DNA of 64,000 nucleotides from Shinella sp. SUS2 (GTDB taxonomy: Bacteria > Pseudomonadota > Alphaproteobacteria > Rhizobiales > Rhizobiaceae), in NCBI RefSeq assembly GCF_001262505.1, contig NZ_KQ410741.1:62001-126000 (forward strand). The letters are read 5' to 3'. The position numbers were made by a program, and so were the translations under genes. Positions 31,007 through 39,923 of this stretch are shown in pieces (position 1 is the first letter of the stretch; each line of letters starts with the position of its first letter). The notes below the pieces were generated by a model. It was not told the origin of the DNA, did not search any database, and saw only the letters and a program-made list of their open reading frames with translations.

Positions 31007-32239
31007 ATGACCACCGTCGTTGTCGGCGCGGGCATTATCGGCACGACCATCGCCTACGACTTGCAGAAACGGGGCCGGCAGGTCGTGCTTCTCGACAAGG
31101 GCGAGGTCGGGCGTGGTGCGTCCTATGGGAACATGGCATCGATTGCCGTGACCGAATTCATGCCAGCCTCGCGCCCCTCCATCTGGAAGCAGATTCCGGG
31201 CTGGATGCTCGATCCCGAGGGGCCGGTGTGTGTTCGCCCTGGCTACATGCCGAAACTTCTTCCCTGGTTCGCCCGCTTCGTCGCCGCATCGCGGCCGAAC
31301 AAGCTGCGCCAGCTGGAGGCGGACGGTGCAGCCCTTTGCGGGCGCGTCTATGACGACCTCCTGCCCCTCTTGCGGGAAACGGGCCTGGAGGGCGAACTGA
31401 CGGAGGAGGGGTGCCTCTCGCTCTACCGTGATGAGGCGGAGTTCCGTGCCGACCGTGAGCACATCGAAATCCTGGAGCGCTTCGGTTTTCCGCACCGGCG
31501 GCTGTCGGGTGCGCAGGCACGCGAGCTGGAGCCCGTGCTGTCCGAAAGCATCGGTATCGCAGTGCTATTTCCTCAGAACCGTAGCTTGCGCGACCCGTTC
31601 CGTCTTGTGACGCGCCTTGCGCAGCGCTTCCTTGCACAGGGTGGCGAAATCCGTCGTGGTGATGTTGCCGGCTTCGAGCGGTTGGGCCGCATCACCGCTG
31701 TGCGCCTCACGGACGGCGATCGCATTGCTGCCGGCGACGTGGTGATCTGCGCAGGCGCCTATAGCGGCCTGCTCTCGAAAATGTTGGATGAGCCGATGCC
31801 GCTGGAAACAGAGCGCGGCTATCACACGCAGATCATGTCCCCCGGCATTGCCATGCGTCATTCGATCATCTGGCCCGCTAAGGCCTTCATGGTCACACCG
31901 ACGGCCGGCGGCATCCGCGTGGGCGGCACGGTTGAAATGGCGGGCCTCGACGCCGTACCCGACTACCGTCGCGCGAAGACAACCGTGCGACGGGCGCAAA
32001 CGGCCCTGCCGGATCTACGCTGTGAGGATTTCTCCGAATGGATGGGCCATCGACCGGCTCTTCCCGATGCGCTTCCAGTCATGTCGGCTTCGGCGAAGAC
32101 GCCAGGCGTCTTCTACGCCACCGGACACGGCCATCTCGGCGTCACCCATGCCGCAACGACCGCGCGCCTGATGGGTGACCTCATCACGGGCGTGGCGCCG
32201 CCCATCGACATGCGTCCCTATCGCGTCGACCGCTTCTAA
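31007..32239 (+). CDS. FAD-dependent D-amino-acid dehydrogenase-like protein (HypO-like)
   Basis: 410-aa DAO-family flavoprotein with the N-terminal fold VVVGAGIIGTTIAYDLQKRG (residues 4-23) and the C-terminal FAD-contact ATGHGHLGVTHAATTARLMG. DadA-like enzymes oxidise D-amino acids; in the hydroxyproline route the equivalent (HypO) oxidises cis-4-hydroxy-D-proline made by the epimerase. Ribosome site GGGAGAG. It sits between the DapA-like and aldehyde dehydrogenase genes, consistent with successive steps. Confidence 0.87.
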   Translation: MTTVVVGAGIIGTTIAYDLQKRGRQVVLLDKGEVGRGASYGNMASIAVTEFMPASRPSIWKQIPGWMLDPEGPVCVRPGYMPKLLPWFARFVAASRPNKLRQLEADGAALCGRVYDDLLPLLRETGLEGELTEEGCLSLYRDEAEFRADREHIEILERFGFPHRRLSGAQARELEPVLSESIGIAVLFPQNRSLRDPFRLVTRLAQRFLAQGGEIRRGDVAGFERLGRITAVRLTDGDRIAAGDVVICAGAYSGLLSKMLDEPMPLETERGYHTQIMSPGIAMRHSIIWPAKAFMVTPTAGGIRVGGTVEMAGLDAVPDYRRAKTTVRRAQTALPDLRCEDFSEWMGHRPALPDALPVMSASAKTPGVFYATGHGHLGVTHAATTARLMGDLITGVAPPIDMRPYRVDRF

Positions 32240-32275
32240 CGCGCGGTCGGCAAACCCATTCCTTTTGAGGACACT

Positions 32276-33745
32276 ATGCAGAACAAGCTTTTCATCGACG
32301 GACAGTGGATTGCTCCGATTGAGGGAAACACGCTTCCCGTGATCGATCCGGCAACAGAGGAAATCTTCCATCACATCGCCGCCGCCGGCGTTGCCGAAGC
32401 CGATGCGGCCGTGAAGGCGGCCCGGGAAGCCTTCGACAACGGACCCTGGCCACGTCTTTCCGGCAAGGAGCGTGCCGGATATCTTCGCGCCATCGCGCAG
32501 GGCATCCGCGACCGTCTGCCGGAACTCGCGCGAATGGAGACCCGGGACAACGGCAAGCCTCTGGCCGAGTCCGAATGGGACCTCGCGGATGCTGCGGGCT
32601 GCTTTGATTTCTACGCCGATCTTGCTGAGGAACTGGATGGCGAGATCGAGACGATCAAGCTGGCAGATGCACGCTTCGTCTCAAAGGCCGTACGCGAGCC
32701 GCTCGGCGTCGCGGTCGCCATCGTTCCCTGGAACTATCCGCTTTTGATGGCCTCGTGGAAGGTCGCCCCGGCGCTCGCGGCCGGCTGCACCATGATCCTG
32801 AAACCCGCCGAAACCACCTCGCTGACGGCGCTCGAACTCGGCGTCATCGCGGAGGCTGCGGGTCTTCCGAAGGGCGTGCTGAACATCCTCTCCGGCAAGG
32901 GTTCCGTCGTCGGACAGGCGCTGGTCGATCATCCCGCGGTCGACAAGGTCGCCTTCACCGGTTCAGGGCCGGTCGGCTCGCGCATCATGGCTGCCAGCGC
33001 CAGGGACATCAAACGCATCAGCCTGGAGCTTGGCGGCAAGTCGCCCTTCATCGTCTTCGCCGACAGCGATATCGAGAAAGCCGTCGAATGGATCATGTTC
33101 GGCATCTTCTGGAACCAGGGCCAGGTGTGCTCGGCGACCTCGCGCGTCCTCGTTGAAGCCCCGCTATATCTAACGCTGCTGGAGCGGCTGGTCGAAGAGG
33201 CAAAGAAGATCACGATCGGCAACGGCCTCGATGCGGGCACGCTGCTCGGCCCACTTGTCAACGAGGGGCAGTATGCAGATGTACTGCGCCATATCGACCG
33301 CGCCGTCGAGCAGGGCGCAACCATCGCCTGCGGCGGCCGGTACGATGGTTTCGACAAGGGTTTCTGGGTCGCTCCGACCATCCTTACCGGCATGGCGCTC
33401 GACAGCGACGCCTGGGTGGAGGAGATCTTCGGTCCGGTCGTCTGCATCCGGCCTTTCGAAACCGAGGCGGAAGCGATCCACCTTGCCAACGATTCCCGCT
33501 TCGGCCTCGCCGCCGCCGTCATGTCGGCGGACGACGCGCGGTGCGAGCGCGTCGCCAGTGCCTTCCGGGCTGGCATCGTCTGGATCAACTGCTCGCAGCC
33601 GACCTTCACCGAAGCACCCTGGGGTGGCTACAAGCAATCCGGCATAGGCCGTGAGCTCGGGCGCTGGGGCCTCGACAACTATCTGGAGACAAAGCAGATC
33701 ACGCGCCTTGTCAGCGACGAACCCTGGGCATGGTATCTGAAATGA
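32276..33745 (+). CDS. NAD(P)-dependent aldehyde dehydrogenase
   Basis: 489 aa, complete: cofactor loop FTGSGPVGSRIM, general base Glu in LELGGKSPF and catalytic Cys in NQGQVCSATSR, plus C-terminal WGGYKQSGIGRELG. In a hydroxyproline pathway it would oxidise 2-oxoglutarate semialdehyde to 2-oxoglutarate. However, the sequence style (C-terminal RELGRWGLDNYLETKQI) is closer to betaine- or amino-aldehyde dehydrogenases than to the longer HypH type, so the substrate is open. The next gene starts in its stop codon (ATGA). Confidence 0.9.
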   Translation: MQNKLFIDGQWIAPIEGNTLPVIDPATEEIFHHIAAAGVAEADAAVKAAREAFDNGPWPRLSGKERAGYLRAIAQGIRDRLPELARMETRDNGKPLAESEWDLADAAGCFDFYADLAEELDGEIETIKLADARFVSKAVREPLGVAVAIVPWNYPLLMASWKVAPALAAGCTMILKPAETTSLTALELGVIAEAAGLPKGVLNILSGKGSVVGQALVDHPAVDKVAFTGSGPVGSRIMAASARDIKRISLELGGKSPFIVFADSDIEKAVEWIMFGIFWNQGQVCSATSRVLVEAPLYLTLLERLVEEAKKITIGNGLDAGTLLGPLVNEGQYADVLRHIDRAVEQGATIACGGRYDGFDKGFWVAPTILTGMALDSDAWVEEIFGPVVCIRPFETEAEAIHLANDSRFGLAAAVMSADDARCERVASAFRAGIVWINCSQPTFTEAPWGGYKQSGIGRELGRWGLDNYLETKQITRLVSDEPWAWYLK

Positions 33746-34773
33746 CCTTCGACAAGACGCTCGATATCCTGCTCGTCCATTGCGAGGGCGAGAGCGGCAA
33801 CGTCCTCATCGGTGGCGCTCCCGAAATCCCGGGGGCCACCATTCTCGACAAGATGAACCATCTGAACGCCGTCGATCCGTCGTTGCGCCTGTTCCTGACG
33901 CGCGAACCGCGGGCGCAGGTCGTACACACGACGAACCTCGTCCTGCCGCCCACCCGGCCGGATGCCGACGCAGCTTTTATCGTGCTGCAGCCCGACCGTG
34001 CCCATCCGATGTCCGGCTCCAACTGCATTTGCGTGGTGACCGCACTGCTGGAGACAGGGCGCATCGCGATGGTGGAGCCTGAGACGATCGTGCGGCTGGA
34101 CACGGCAGCCGGGCTGATCGTTGCCCGTGCGCGCTGCGAGAATGGCCACTGCCTGTCGGTCAGCCTCGACAACGTGCCGGCCTTCGTACACGCACTCGAT
34201 GTCACAATCGACACGCCGAAATGGGGCCGGATCATGGGGGATATCGCCTTTGGCGGCGTTTTCTATGCCCAGATCGATGTCGACCGTGTCGGATTGCGCA
34301 TCGTACCCGAAGCGGCCCGCGCGCTCGCCGAGGCAGGCACGGAGATCAAGGCGCTGCTGGCCGACGAGGTTTCCCCGGCGCATCCGGAAATACCCGGCTT
34401 CGACGAGATTGCCTATGTGATGTTCCGCGACCATCAGCCGGACGGTTCGCTCGTCACCTGCACGACGCTGAAGCCTGGCCGGGTGGACCGTTCGCCCTGC
34501 GGCACGGGATCCTCGGCCCACCTTGCGATCCTTCATGCGCGGGGCCTGGCGAGAACCGGCGACAGGCGCATTTCGCGCAGCATCATCGGCGGCACGTTCA
34601 CCGCTGAAATCCTCGGTGAGGTTACCGTTGGCGGCCGCCCGGCGGTGCTGCCGCGCATCACGGGCCGGGGCTATGTCTTCGGCCGCCAGCAATTGCGGCT
34701 CGATCCGCAGGATCCGTTCCTGCAGGGGTTCGCCCTGTCGGACACCTGGGGATTGCAGGTGGGGGATCTATGA
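33742..34773 (+). CDS. Proline racemase-family protein with Ser/Cys active site
   Basis: 343 aa of the proline racemase/4-hydroxyproline epimerase/trans-3-hydroxyproline dehydratase superfamily. The second catalytic Cys is present in DRSPCGTGSSAHLA. At the first catalytic position the usual MCGH is MSGS (MSGSNCICVVTALLETG), so Ser replaces Cys. In this superfamily Cys/Cys enzymes racemise or epimerise, Thr/Cys enzymes dehydrate trans-3-hydroxyproline, and Ser/Cys members have been described as mixed. Epimerase or dehydratase function therefore stays open. ATGA overlaps on both sides place it firmly in the operon. Confidence 0.87.
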   Translation: MTFDKTLDILLVHCEGESGNVLIGGAPEIPGATILDKMNHLNAVDPSLRLFLTREPRAQVVHTTNLVLPPTRPDADAAFIVLQPDRAHPMSGSNCICVVTALLETGRIAMVEPETIVRLDTAAGLIVARARCENGHCLSVSLDNVPAFVHALDVTIDTPKWGRIMGDIAFGGVFYAQIDVDRVGLRIVPEAARALAEAGTEIKALLADEVSPAHPEIPGFDEIAYVMFRDHQPDGSLVTCTTLKPGRVDRSPCGTGSSAHLAILHARGLARTGDRRISRSIIGGTFTAEILGEVTVGGRPAVLPRITGRGYVFGRQQLRLDPQDPFLQGFALSDTWGLQVGDL

Positions 34774-35522
34774 AACTTTCCGGGCAAAACATCCTCGTCA
34801 CCGGCGCGACAGGCGCCATCGGGCAGGCGGTCTGCCACGCTCTCGTGGCGGACGGCGCAAATGTCGTCGTGCATTGCAGCCGCAACCGCGATACCGCCGA
34901 AACGCTTGTGAAAGCGCTGGATGGCAGAGGTTGGTGCGTGTCGGCCGACCTGTCGGATCCCGCCGGCCCACAAGTCCTGTGGGACCAGGCACTGGCCGTT
35001 GCCGGCCGGTTGACCGGTCTCGTCAACAATGCCGGCATTCGCTCAGAAGTAGCGGTCGACGCGCCGATGGAGGAATGGCAGCAGGTCTGGGCGCGCGAAA
35101 TGCAGGTCAATTTCCTGTCGGCCGTCGACCTGTCGAAACTCGCCATCCAGCATTTCCGGACCCATGGCGGCGGGCGGATCGTCAACATGGCGAGCCGGGC
35201 CGGCCAGCGCGGCTACTCTTCCAGCGCCATGGCCTATGGCGCTTCCAAAGCCGCCCTGATCAACCTGACAAAGTCCATCGCGCAGAGCCATGGGCACGAG
35301 GGGGTGACGGCGGTGGCACTGGCACCCGGCTGGGTGCGTACCGAAATGGCCGAAGCCTACATCGCCGAGCATGGCGAGGCAGCGGCCCTGGTCGGCATTC
35401 CCATCGCCAGGATGGCCGACCCGCAGGAAATCGGCGAGATCACCGCCTTTGTCTTCCGTCCCTCGCAGGCCTCTCTGAACGGCGCCGTGCTGGATGTGAA
35501 TGGCGGCAGCTACATGAGGTAA
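34770..35522 (+). CDS. Short-chain dehydrogenase/reductase 1 of the cluster
   Basis: 250-aa classical SDR: cofactor motif TGATGAIGQ (residues 11-19), NNAG, and active-site Tyr-Lys in AYGASKAALINL with the Ser in MASRAGQRG. It starts within the stop of the racemase-like gene. SDRs are not part of the standard hydroxyproline route, so it may handle a related hydroxylated or keto substrate, or a side product. The substrate cannot be deduced. Confidence 0.88.
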   Translation: MKLSGQNILVTGATGAIGQAVCHALVADGANVVVHCSRNRDTAETLVKALDGRGWCVSADLSDPAGPQVLWDQALAVAGRLTGLVNNAGIRSEVAVDAPMEEWQQVWAREMQVNFLSAVDLSKLAIQHFRTHGGGRIVNMASRAGQRGYSSSAMAYGASKAALINLTKSIAQSHGHEGVTAVALAPGWVRTEMAEAYIAEHGEAAALVGIPIARMADPQEIGEITAFVFRPSQASLNGAVLDVNGGSYMR

Positions 35523-35527
35523 TTTCG

Positions 35528-36280
35528 ATGCGTTTCAAGGACAAAGTCGTCATCGTCACCGGCGCTGCCGGGGGCATCGGAGGCGCGATTAGCGCCCGGT
35601 TCGCGGCAGAGGGCGCGCAGGTCATCGCCACGGACATGAACGGCGATGGTGCGAAGGCGACGGTCGCGCAGATCGCTGCCGAAGGCGGCAAGGCGCGGGC
35701 ATTTGCCAGCGACATCTCGGCCGCAGAGGGTTGCAGGGCAATCGTCGACGATGTCATCGCCGTGGAAGGCCGCATCGACGTGCTCTGCAACAATGCCGGT
35801 CTCAACAGGCGCGGCAATCTTCTCGCGCTGACGCCCGAGGACTGGCGGCTAAGCTTCGCCGTCAATATCGATGCGATGTTCCACCTGTGCCAGGCGGCGC
35901 TGCCCCACATGATTGGGGCCGGTGGCGGTGCCATCGTCAACACCGCCTCTCAATGGGGGCTTCACCCGGCTCCGAACCATATCGCCTACAATGTGACGAA
36001 GTCGGCCGTGGCGAGCTTCACCCAGAACCTTGCCCGCGACTATGCGCCGGACAAGATCCGCGTCAACGCCGTCTGCCCGGGCGAAATCCACACGCCCATG
36101 CTGGAGGCCGGGGTGAAGCGCTCCGGGCGCACCATCGCCGATCTAGACAGGCTCGTACCCTTCGGCCGGATCGGCAGGCCCGAGGAGGTCGCCGCCCTCG
36201 TTGCGTTCCTTGCATCCGACGAAGCCGCGTTCATGTGCGGCTCACTCGTCGAGATCACCGGGGCGCAGGCTGTCGCGTGA
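35528..36280 (+). CDS. Short-chain dehydrogenase/reductase 2 of the cluster
   Basis: 250-aa classical SDR with VTGAAGGIGGAI (residues 10-21), LCNNAGL, catalytic Ser in NTASQWGLHP and Tyr-Lys in AYNVTKSAVASF. It lies five bases after SDR 1 but is not a close duplicate of it: the Rossmann regions differ and the C-termini diverge. Start ATG 35528; the frame is open upstream to 34523 across the other genes but has no SDR sequence there. Last gene of the long operon that begins at 27018. Confidence 0.9.
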   Translation: MRFKDKVVIVTGAAGGIGGAISARFAAEGAQVIATDMNGDGAKATVAQIAAEGGKARAFASDISAAEGCRAIVDDVIAVEGRIDVLCNNAGLNRRGNLLALTPEDWRLSFAVNIDAMFHLCQAALPHMIGAGGGAIVNTASQWGLHPAPNHIAYNVTKSAVASFTQNLARDYAPDKIRVNAVCPGEIHTPMLEAGVKRSGRTIADLDRLVPFGRIGRPEEVAALVAFLASDEAAFMCGSLVEITGAQAVA

Positions 36281-36597
36281 TCCGCCCGCGTCATTCACGG
36301 CCGCTGGAAAAACCGGACAACATCTGAGGGGCAGGAGGCTGCAGGCGCTGCGTCACGCCCGGCACGTTGGATTCGATCCACATTTACGGTGTGCACTCTG
36401 CTTTGCCGAATCCACAGAAAGGCGGTGAGCCCCATTCCAAACTTTCCGTAACCCCTTGTCCCTGATGGGCGCACGCCCTAGCTTCCCTGGCGATTTCAGC
36501 GCGCTTGGCCTGTATCGGCCCGGGCTCGCCCCTTCCGATGAGAGCGCTGTGGGTCAGAACATTGGGAACGTAGGCGTTTCCGATCGTGGAGGACGGT
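36281..36597. other. Gene-free stretch upstream of the phytochrome genes
   Basis: 317 bases with no supportable gene. It contains an 8-bp inverted repeat, TGGATTCG (36368-36375) and CGAATCCA (36407-36414), 31 bases apart. It should carry the promoter for the heme oxygenase operon, but I see no convincing -35/-10 pair. Confidence 0.5.
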
Positions 36598-37155
36598 TTG
36601 GGTCACAGTGAACGACGGTTCGATCTTAGAAGGCGGACACAGCATGCGCATGAACGGCTCGACGCTGCCGTTGGCGATTTTCATACGCAGCAGGACTATC
36701 GCCGCTATGTTGCACGGCTCGGCGCATTCCGGTCCGCCATGGATACAGCACTCGGCGGGATCGTCTGGCCGTCGGGCTGGCTCTGGCAACCGACGGTCAT
36801 TGCCGGCGCCCTTGCCGCTGACGCGGCAGACCTCGACCTGCCACCGGCATTACCGAGGGGAGCGGATTTCGACCTATGTGACACAAGCGTTCTCCTTGGC
36901 GCCCTCTACGTGCTGGAGGGGTCCACGCTCGGCGCGCGGGTGCTCCGCCAGCGCGCGGCCGCGCTCGGATTTGACGAGACGTTCGGTGCCCGGCACCTTG
37001 CTCTTATGTCAAAGGACATAGCGCAATGGCAGTCCTTCCTTCTATTGTTGGATGGCGTTTCGGACTTTGAAGCCGAGCGGGCCGCCGCGTCGGCCAATGC
37101 CGTTTTCGCATTCGCGTTGCGTTGCTTTGAAAGTGATCGTGTTGCCGCCGTCTGA
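36598..37155 (+). CDS. bphO: Biliverdin-producing heme oxygenase (BphO type)
   Basis: 185-aa bacterial heme oxygenase. Proximal His region LRRRTQHAHERLDA lies close to the N-terminus, distal helix glycines appear in LYVLEGSTLGARVLRQ. It opens heme to biliverdin, the chromophore of the phytochrome encoded immediately downstream. The start is uncertain: GTG 36586 or TTG 36598. I chose TTG because GGAGGA lies five bases before it and would be inside the coding region otherwise. The 3' end overlaps the phytochrome gene in another frame. Confidence 0.86.
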   Translation: MGHSERRFDLRRRTQHAHERLDAAVGDFHTQQDYRRYVARLGAFRSAMDTALGGIVWPSGWLWQPTVIAGALAADAADLDLPPALPRGADFDLCDTSVLLGALYVLEGSTLGARVLRQRAAALGFDETFGARHLALMSKDIAQWQSFLLLLDGVSDFEAERAAASANAVFAFALRCFESDRVAAV

Positions 37156-39376
37156 ACCCGTTACGCTCGACACCTGTGATCGCGAGCCGATCCACATTCC
37201 CGGAAGCATCCAGCCGCACGGGTGCCTCATCGCGTGCGACATCGGCCTCACGACCATCGAGCGTGCCTCTGCAAATGCCGCTGCCATCCTTGAGTGCGAG
37301 GCAAGCCTTCCAGGCCGAAGTGTCGTGGACGTGTTGGGGCATAGGCTGCTGCATGACCTTCGCAACGCGCTGGCGACGACCAACACGGCGTCGCGGCCGG
37401 CGCTGTTGCTGGACGTCGCCTGCGGCGACCGCATGTTCGACATCGCGATCCATCATCACAAATCCGCGGTCATCATCGAGTTCGAACCTGCCCCCTCGGT
37501 CGGTCAGCCCCTGCATATCGCGCGCGAGATGATCGGCCGCATCAGCGATATCACGGATGTCGATCGTCTCGTGCAGCGCGCCGGACGTATCGTTTCTGGT
37601 GCGACGGGTTATGATCGCGTGATGATCTACCGCTTCGAGCAGGACGGCTCGGGCAAGGTGGTGAGCGAAACGAAGCGCGCGGATCTCGAGAGCTTCCTCG
37701 GGCAATACTTCCCTGCGAGCGATATCCCCCAGCAGGCACGCGCGCTCTACCTCCAGAACACGATCCGCGTCATTTCGGATGCAGACGGCGCGCGCGTGCC
37801 GATCGAACCGGTGCTCGATGCGTCCGGGGAACCGCTCGACCTCAGCTTCGCGCATCTGCGCAGCGTCTCTCCCATCCATTGCGAGTATCTCCGCAACATG
37901 GGGGTCGGCGCGTCCATGTCGATTTCGATCATCCTCGATGGCATGCTCTGGGGGCTCATCGCATGCCACCATTATTCACCGCGCGCTCTGCCCATGGCAC
38001 AGCGTGTCGCAATGGAGGTGTTCGGCGAGTTCTTCTCCCTGCACCTGAAGTCGCTTAAGGAGCGCCGCCGCGTGGCAGCGGTCGCTGGAACACGTGAGGC
38101 ACTCGATCGCTTCCTCATCCTGTCATCCCACCACGAGGATGTCGGCGAACTGCTGCGCCAGAGCCTGCATGAGTTCTCGCGGCTTTTGCAAAACGACGGC
38201 ATCGGCATAATGTTCGACGGCAAGTGGACCGGCCTCGGCGCGACCCCGCCGGACGCGGCCGTGCCCGACGTCCTGGATTTCATCCGAACGGTCAGCGACG
38301 GCCGTGTCTGGGCAACGCACGCCCTGTCACAGAAGCTGCCTGAAGCCGCCGCCTATAGCGACCGCGTATCGGGCGTCCTTGCCATTCCTCTGTCTCAGAC
38401 CGGTTCGGATTGCCTGGTGTTTTTCCGTAAGGAGCTTGTACAAACACTGAACTGGGCGGGAAACCCGGAGAAAACCTACGAAACAGGCCCCTTTGGCGAC
38501 CGGTTGACGCCGCGCAAGAGCTTTGCGATCTGGAAGGAGACCGTCAAGGGGCAAGCACAGGCCTGGGCAGACGCTGAGCGCGAGATCGCCGAGATCGCAC
38601 GGATGGCGATCGTAGAAGTCGTGCTCCGCCATAACGAACTGATGGCCGGCGAGCGACGCAAGTCCGAGGTTCGTCAGCGCATGCTGAACCAGGAACTCAG
38701 CCACCGCGTGAAGAACATTCTCGCAGTCATCAAGTCGCTGGTGACAAGCCCGCAGCACCACAAGAACACGCTGGAGGACTATGTCGCAACCCTGCAGGGC
38801 CGTATCGAGGCACTGTCGATCGCCCACGACCAGGTGGTGCGTGGCGACGGCGGCGGCATCCTCGTCGATCTCCTGGAAGCCGAACTTCAACCGTACCGGT
38901 CGCGGGCATCAACAATCAGCCTTGCCGGACCGGATGTCTGGCTCGATAGCCGCGCATTTTCCGTGCTGGCACTGGTTTTGCATGAGCTTGCGACCAATGC
39001 TGCGAAGTATGGCGCACTTTCCGTATCGACGGGTATGGTGACGATTTCCTGGACGATGACCGAGGGACGAGGCTGCGAGATCTTGTGGCGCGAAAGCGGC
39101 GGCCCGCTCGTTGATGTGCCTTTGCGCAGGGGGTTCGGCAGTGCGCTCATCGAGCGCAGCGTACCATACGATCTTGGCGGCGAGAGCATGGTCCGCTTCG
39201 AGGCATCCGGTCTTGAGGCCAGCTTCCGGATTCCCTTGCCACATGTGAAGCTCACCGTGTCCAGCACGAAAGCGGCGGTGGCGATGGCGGACAATGGGGG
39301 GGGCGCAGACAGGTACGCTTCGCGGGTTGGATCCGGCAGTCCTCATCGTCGAAGACCAGATCCTGATCGCCCTTGA
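37097..39376 (+). CDS. bphP: Bacteriophytochrome histidine kinase of the HWE family
   Basis: About 759 aa: PAS domain with the biliverdin-attachment Cys in DTCDREPIHIPGSIQPHG (about residue 28), GAF with PASDIP and SPIHCEYLRNMG, PHY with the PRKSF tongue motif, and an HWE kinase: H-box QELSHRVKNILAVIKSL, N-box HELATNAAKYGAL, and W-x-E in ILWRESGGP. It senses red/far-red light. The start is uncertain: ATG 37097 overlaps bphO by 59 bases; GTG 37133 or 37139 also fit. The last 30 or so codons overlap the response-regulator gene and look non-native (see the G-run finding). Confidence 0.9.
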   Translation: MPFSHSRCVALKVIVLPPSEPVTLDTCDREPIHIPGSIQPHGCLIACDIGLTTIERASANAAAILECEASLPGRSVVDVLGHRLLHDLRNALATTNTASRPALLLDVACGDRMFDIAIHHHKSAVIIEFEPAPSVGQPLHIAREMIGRISDITDVDRLVQRAGRIVSGATGYDRVMIYRFEQDGSGKVVSETKRADLESFLGQYFPASDIPQQARALYLQNTIRVISDADGARVPIEPVLDASGEPLDLSFAHLRSVSPIHCEYLRNMGVGASMSISIILDGMLWGLIACHHYSPRALPMAQRVAMEVFGEFFSLHLKSLKERRRVAAVAGTREALDRFLILSSHHEDVGELLRQSLHEFSRLLQNDGIGIMFDGKWTGLGATPPDAAVPDVLDFIRTVSDGRVWATHALSQKLPEAAAYSDRVSGVLAIPLSQTGSDCLVFFRKELVQTLNWAGNPEKTYETGPFGDRLTPRKSFAIWKETVKGQAQAWADAEREIAEIARMAIVEVVLRHNELMAGERRKSEVRQRMLNQELSHRVKNILAVIKSLVTSPQHHKNTLEDYVATLQGRIEALSIAHDQVVRGDGGGILVDLLEAELQPYRSRASTISLAGPDVWLDSRAFSVLALVLHELATNAAKYGALSVSTGMVTISWTMTEGRGCEILWRESGGPLVDVPLRRGFGSALIERSVPYDLGGESMVRFEASGLEASFRIPLPHVKLTVSSTKAAVAMADNGGGADRYASRVGSGSPHRRRPDPDRP

Positions 39377-39686
39377 TCTTGAGGCAATGCTCTCCGAGGA
39401 AGGCCTGTCCAGGGTTTCGACCGCAAGCTCGGTGCGTCAGGCCATGGCCGCGATCGAAGCGGGCGCTCCGGACCTTGCGATACTCGATATCAACCTCGGC
39501 TCTGGCAATTCCTTTCCTGTCGCCGACGAGCTTCGCCGCAGGGGCATACCCTTCGTCTTCGCGACTGGATACGGGGAGGGCGCCGAATTGCCGGAAGGCC
39601 TGGCCAACACCCTGATCGTGCGCAAACCCTACAGCGGAAAGGCCATCATCGCAGCCCTTGTCGCGTTGACGGAAACGCGCTCCTGA
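39294..39686 (+). CDS. Response regulator receiver domain linked to the phytochrome
   Basis: 130-aa single receiver domain, complete: acidic pair in VLIVEDQILIALDLEAML, phospho-acceptor Asp in LAILDINLGSGNSF, Thr in FVFATGYGE and Lys in IVRKPYSGKAI. There is no output domain. It overlaps the end of bphP by 83 bases, in the +1 frame, and its ATG runs straight into eight G residues. In Agrobacterium Agp2 this receiver is fused to the kinase. So it is either a separate overlapping gene or the displaced end of a fusion protein. Confidence 0.82.
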   Translation: MGGAQTGTLRGLDPAVLIVEDQILIALDLEAMLSEEGLSRVSTASSVRQAMAAIEAGAPDLAILDINLGSGNSFPVADELRRRGIPFVFATGYGEGAELPEGLANTLIVRKPYSGKAIIAALVALTETRS

Positions 39687-39923
39687 GGCTTCTTCAATTT
39701 CGGTGAGCAGCGTAAAAAATCGCGGGGAGCTGCGGTCACGGCTTCTGCGCCTTGAGGCGGTACGAAAAAGGCGGATGTGTAGAACCGGTCAAATCCCGCC
39801 GTCCAATCTCGGAGATCGATCGGCAAGGTCAACGGTCCGTTGCCCGCGGCAAGCCCATGCCCCGGTGTGCCATACAAGCAAACATGTGAACAGAGGACGG
39901 GGCGTAGGGTCGCGTGACGCGGC

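Noticed and set aside
34523-36280. Apparent 585-aa protein ending in the second SDR
   Set aside because: Only the last 250 residues are an SDR. The first part runs through the racemase and SDR 1 genes in another frame with Arg-rich nonsense, so the start is at 35528.
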